From CAZABP01 sp964483245 (lineage in GTDB: Bacteria > Planctomycetota > UBA1135 > UBA2386), in NCBI GenBank assembly GCA_964483245.1, contig CAZABP010000059.1:1-25913 (forward strand): DNA of 25,913 nt. The letters are read 5' to 3'. The notes beneath the pieces were generated by a model that searched no databases, was not told where the DNA came from, and worked only from the letters and a program-made list of their open reading frames with translations. The number at the start of each line of letters is the position of its first letter. Within the stretch, counting starts at the first letter, position 1. The translations under genes and the position numbers were made by a program. Positions 23,697 through 25,913 of the stretch are shown here, piece after piece.

Positions 23697-25913
23697 GGCG
23701 GCGCAGCCATTCGGCACCGCGCGGGTCGTTCGGATGACGCGTGGCCAACTCCTGCGCCCGGCCACGGGCCTGTTCGAGCTGCTGCGATTCCACCAGCAAC
23801 GGGATCAGGAACGCCAACAGCTCCGCGTCGTCCGGGTGCCGGCGCAGCGCCCCCTGCAGCACGGCGACGGCGTCCGGCAGGCGGCCGGTGTCCTGCAGCG
23901 CGACGGCGTACACGAACGCGAACCGTGCATTGCGCGGCTCCTGCCGCGCAGCGGCGGCGAACTCGGCCAACGCCTGCTGCTTGCGCCCGACGCGCACCAG
24001 CGCGAGCCCGAGCGCGTGGCGGACCTCGGCCGAATCCGGCGCCTGCCGCGCGGCGAGCTGCAGCTCGGCGAGACTCTGCGCGTCGTCGCCGAGCTCGCGG
24101 TGCAGGTCGGCGAGGTTGACGCGCGCCGGCACGTAGTCCGGCTCCAGCGCGAGCGCACGCCGGAACGCCGCCGCGGCCTGCTGCGGCTGCCCTAGCTCCT
24201 GGTACAGATTGCCGAGGTTCGCCTGCGCCGCCGGCTGCCCGGCGAGCACCTGCTGGGCCGCGATCCACTCCGACAGTGCCGCCGCGCGCGCCGCCTGCAG
24301 CGCGGGCGGGAGCTCGGCGATGCCGGCGAGGCTGCGCGCCGCTTCGCTCCGCACCGCGCGCAGCGGATCCGCCAGCAGCGGGCCGAGGAGCTCAGCGCGT
24401 GCGGCCGGCGGCAGCTCGCGCGCGACCGCGGCGGCCGTGTGCCGCAGCAGCCCATCCGCCGACTGTGCCGCGGAGCGCAAGGTGCTTGCTGCCCGCGCAC
24501 CGAGCAGTTCCAGCGCCGTGGCGCGCACGATCGCCGGCTGCGCGGGATCCTCGGCCAGCGCCGCGAGCGGTGCCCGATGCCCGGGACGCTGCTCGCGCGC
24601 GGCGTGCAGCACGCTGCCGAAGTGCGACGCCGGCGGCGTGCCACCACGCCACCCTGCAATGACTTCGGCCGCCCACGCGGCGTCGCGCTCGTGATGGCAC
24701 GCGTTGCATGCGTTCGGCGACCCGATCGACTGCGTCAGGTCCGGACGCGGGATCCGGAACGAGTGGTCGCGCCGCGGGTCGACGACCATGTAGTCGCGCG
24801 CCGGCATGTGGCAATCGACGCAGGCAGAGCCGGGACCCGCAGCGTGGTGGTGATGCGCCTCGCGGTCGTAACGCTCCGGATCGTGGCACTGCGCGCAGAG
24901 CGCGTTTCCAGGCGCGCGGAGCTGCAGCGAATGCGGGTCATGGCAGTCGGTGCAGCGCACGCCGGCGTGGTACATCCGGCTCTGCACGAACGACCCCCAC
25001 ACGTAGACCTCGTCGCGGATCTGCCCGTCGGCGAAGTACAACCCTTCGCGCAGCAACACCGGCAGGTGCGTTTCCAGCAGCGGCTCGTGCGGGTGCTTGC
25101 GTTCGCGCAGCTGCGTGCGGCGCGCATGGCACTGCGCGCAGGCATCGAGCTGGTGATCCTGCGGTGCCTGCGTGCGGCGGGCCGTCGCGTCCTCCGGACT
25201 CCGGACCCAATGCCCGCCGGACCGGTCGCGCAGCGCAGTCAACTGCGGATCGCCGTCACGATCCGTGCGCCGGGCCCAGTCGACGTGCGCCGAGCCGGGA
25301 CCGTGGCAGGCTTCGCAGCCGACGCCTGCCTCCTGCCAGGTCGAGGAGTAGCTGCGCCCGTCCGGAGCGACCTGCTGCTGCAGGTCCGTCACGTGGCACT
25401 CGACGCACATCGAGTTCGCGTTCTGCGCCGGATGCGTCCAGTGCAGGACGTCGTCGTGCGCGATCGCATCGTCGCCGTAGACGTGGAACCAACGCTGCCC
25501 CCCGACCTCCGCCGGCCTCGTGTCCCAGGCGACCGGCAACGCCTGCAGCCGCCCGCCCGGCAGTTCGACCAGGTACTGCTGCAGCGGATCGATCCCGAAC
25601 GTGTACGCGATCCGGAACTCGGCGAGCGCGCCATCGGCGCCATCCGTCGCGACCCAGAACGCATCGCCGCGCCGGAAGAACCTCGACGTCACGCCGTGGT
25701 GGCGGAACTCGACCCCGCCGAAGTCCCCGCGCACGAACTCCGCGGTCGCCGGTTGCATCGCCAGCTGGTGGTGCGAGCCGAGCCAGCGCGCGTGCGTGTC
25801 GGCATGGCACTCGGCACAGGCGGCGCTGCCGGTGTAGGACCGTGAGACCTGGGTTTCACGACACGCGGCCGCCGCGAAGACCAGCAGCGCCAGCAGCGAG
25901 CGATGCGGGCTAG
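23683..25913 (-). CDS. Octaheme c-type cytochrome lipoprotein with HEAT-like and TPR segments (5' truncated)
   Basis: At least 742 residues; the start lies beyond the window end. The open frame upstream of the ATG at 25758 continues to the window edge and shows a lipoprotein signal (LLALLVFAAAAC, lipidated Cys at 25861-25863) and then a first heme motif CAECH (25804-25818). Seven more CxxCH motifs follow: CVECH, CEACH, CAQCH, CTDCH, CAQCH, CVDCH and CNACH, giving eight c-type hemes in all, in the cytochrome c554/doubled-CxxCH style. The middle (about 24340-24620) has short Ala/Leu repeats of HEAT type, and the last part (about 23690-24245) has about five TPR units, such as LGNLYQELGQPQQAAAAFRRAL. 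It is anchored in the envelope and probably takes part in electron transfer or oxyanion/nitrogen reduction, with the TPRs for protein contacts. Confidence 0.93.
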   Translation of the reverse strand, partial: SPHRSLLALLVFAAAACRETQVSRSYTGSAACAECHADTHARWLGSHHQLAMQPATAEFVRGDFGGVEFRHHGVTSRFFRRGDAFWVATDGADGALAEFRIAYTFGIDPLQQYLVELPGGRLQALPVAWDTRPAEVGGQRWFHVYGDDAIAHDDVLHWTHPAQNANSMCVECHVTDLQQQVAPDGRSYSSTWQEAGVGCEACHGPGSAHVDWARRTDRDGDPQLTALRDRSGGHWVRSPEDATARRTQAPQDHQLDACAQCHARRTQLRERKHPHEPLLETHLPVLLREGLYFADGQIRDEVYVWGSFVQSRMYHAGVRCTDCHDPHSLQLRAPGNALCAQCHDPERYDREAHHHHAAGPGSACVDCHMPARDYMVVDPRRDHSFRIPRPDLTQSIGSPNACNACHHERDAAWAAEVIAGWRGGTPPASHFGSVLHAAREQRPGHRAPLAALAEDPAQPAIVRATALELLGARAASTLRSAAQSADGLLRHTAAAVARELPPAARAELLGPLLADPLRAVRSEAARSLAGIAELPPALQAARAAALSEWIAAQQVLAGQPAAQANLGNLYQELGQPQQAAAAFRRALALEPDYVPARVNLADLHRELGDDAQSLAELQLAARQAPDSAEVRHALGLALVRVGRKQQALAEFAAAARQEPRNARFAFVYAVALQDTGRLPDAVAVLQGALRRHPDDAELLAFLIPLLVESQQLEQARGRAQELATRHPNDPRGAEWLRRLKPR

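Overview
The window is about 26 kb of very GC-rich bacterial DNA with tightly packed genes. Several traits point to a planctomycete-like bacterium. There is a DUF1587/DUF1595/DUF1592/DUF1588/DUF1585 cytochrome-type protein paired with a Tat-exported DUF1552 protein. There are many small exported proteins and lipoproteins of unknown role, two exported proteins sharing a C-terminal beta-type segment of a kind common in marine Planctomycetota, and frequent GTG starts without Shine-Dalgarno sites. This placement is inferred from gene content only. No rRNA, tRNA, CRISPR array, transposase or phage gene was seen.

Layout. 1-2756 (+): the 3' part of a sigma-54 activator gene, then two exported proteins. 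2831-5996: a lipoprotein gene (-) divergent from an exported 553-aa protein gene (+) that has a sigma-54-like promoter. 6045-10483 (-): an apparent operon reading Cu/Zn superoxide dismutase lipoprotein, DUF1592 cytochrome protein, DUF1552 protein, small lipoprotein. 10484-12087 (+): a clear cobalamin riboswitch, then an exported protein and a half-length HupE/UreJ-like metal permease. 12079-15201 (-): glnS and two tandem phospholipid N-methyltransferase-like genes, with a strong hairpin between the groups. 15291-18894 (+): a membrane protein, a GMC oxidoreductase and a GH3-family acyl-adenylating enzyme in a tight operon. 18952-19674 (+): a lipoprotein. 19775-22603 (+): a PhnD-type binding protein and a hybrid histidine kinase. 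22674-23696 (+): a zinc alcohol dehydrogenase. 23683-25913 (-): an octaheme c-type lipoprotein with HEAT-like and TPR segments, cut at its 5' end by the window edge.

How the parts may work together. The most coherent unit that looks undescribed is the riboswitch-controlled pair at 10558-12087. Control by a B12 riboswitch plus a HupE-type motif (Ni/Co uptake family) suggests cobalt or cobalamin acquisition, with the exported protein as a candidate binding partner. The divergent cluster at 13864-18894 combines phospholipid methylation, alcohol oxidation and acyl activation, which reads as a lipid-modifying locus. The PhnD-type protein has a kinase, not an ABC transporter, beside it and so looks like a sensor. 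The superoxide dismutase is tied to the DUF1592/DUF1552 pair by a 3-nt gap and a 4-nt overlap, which suggests these poorly understood proteins work in an oxidising setting at the cell surface.
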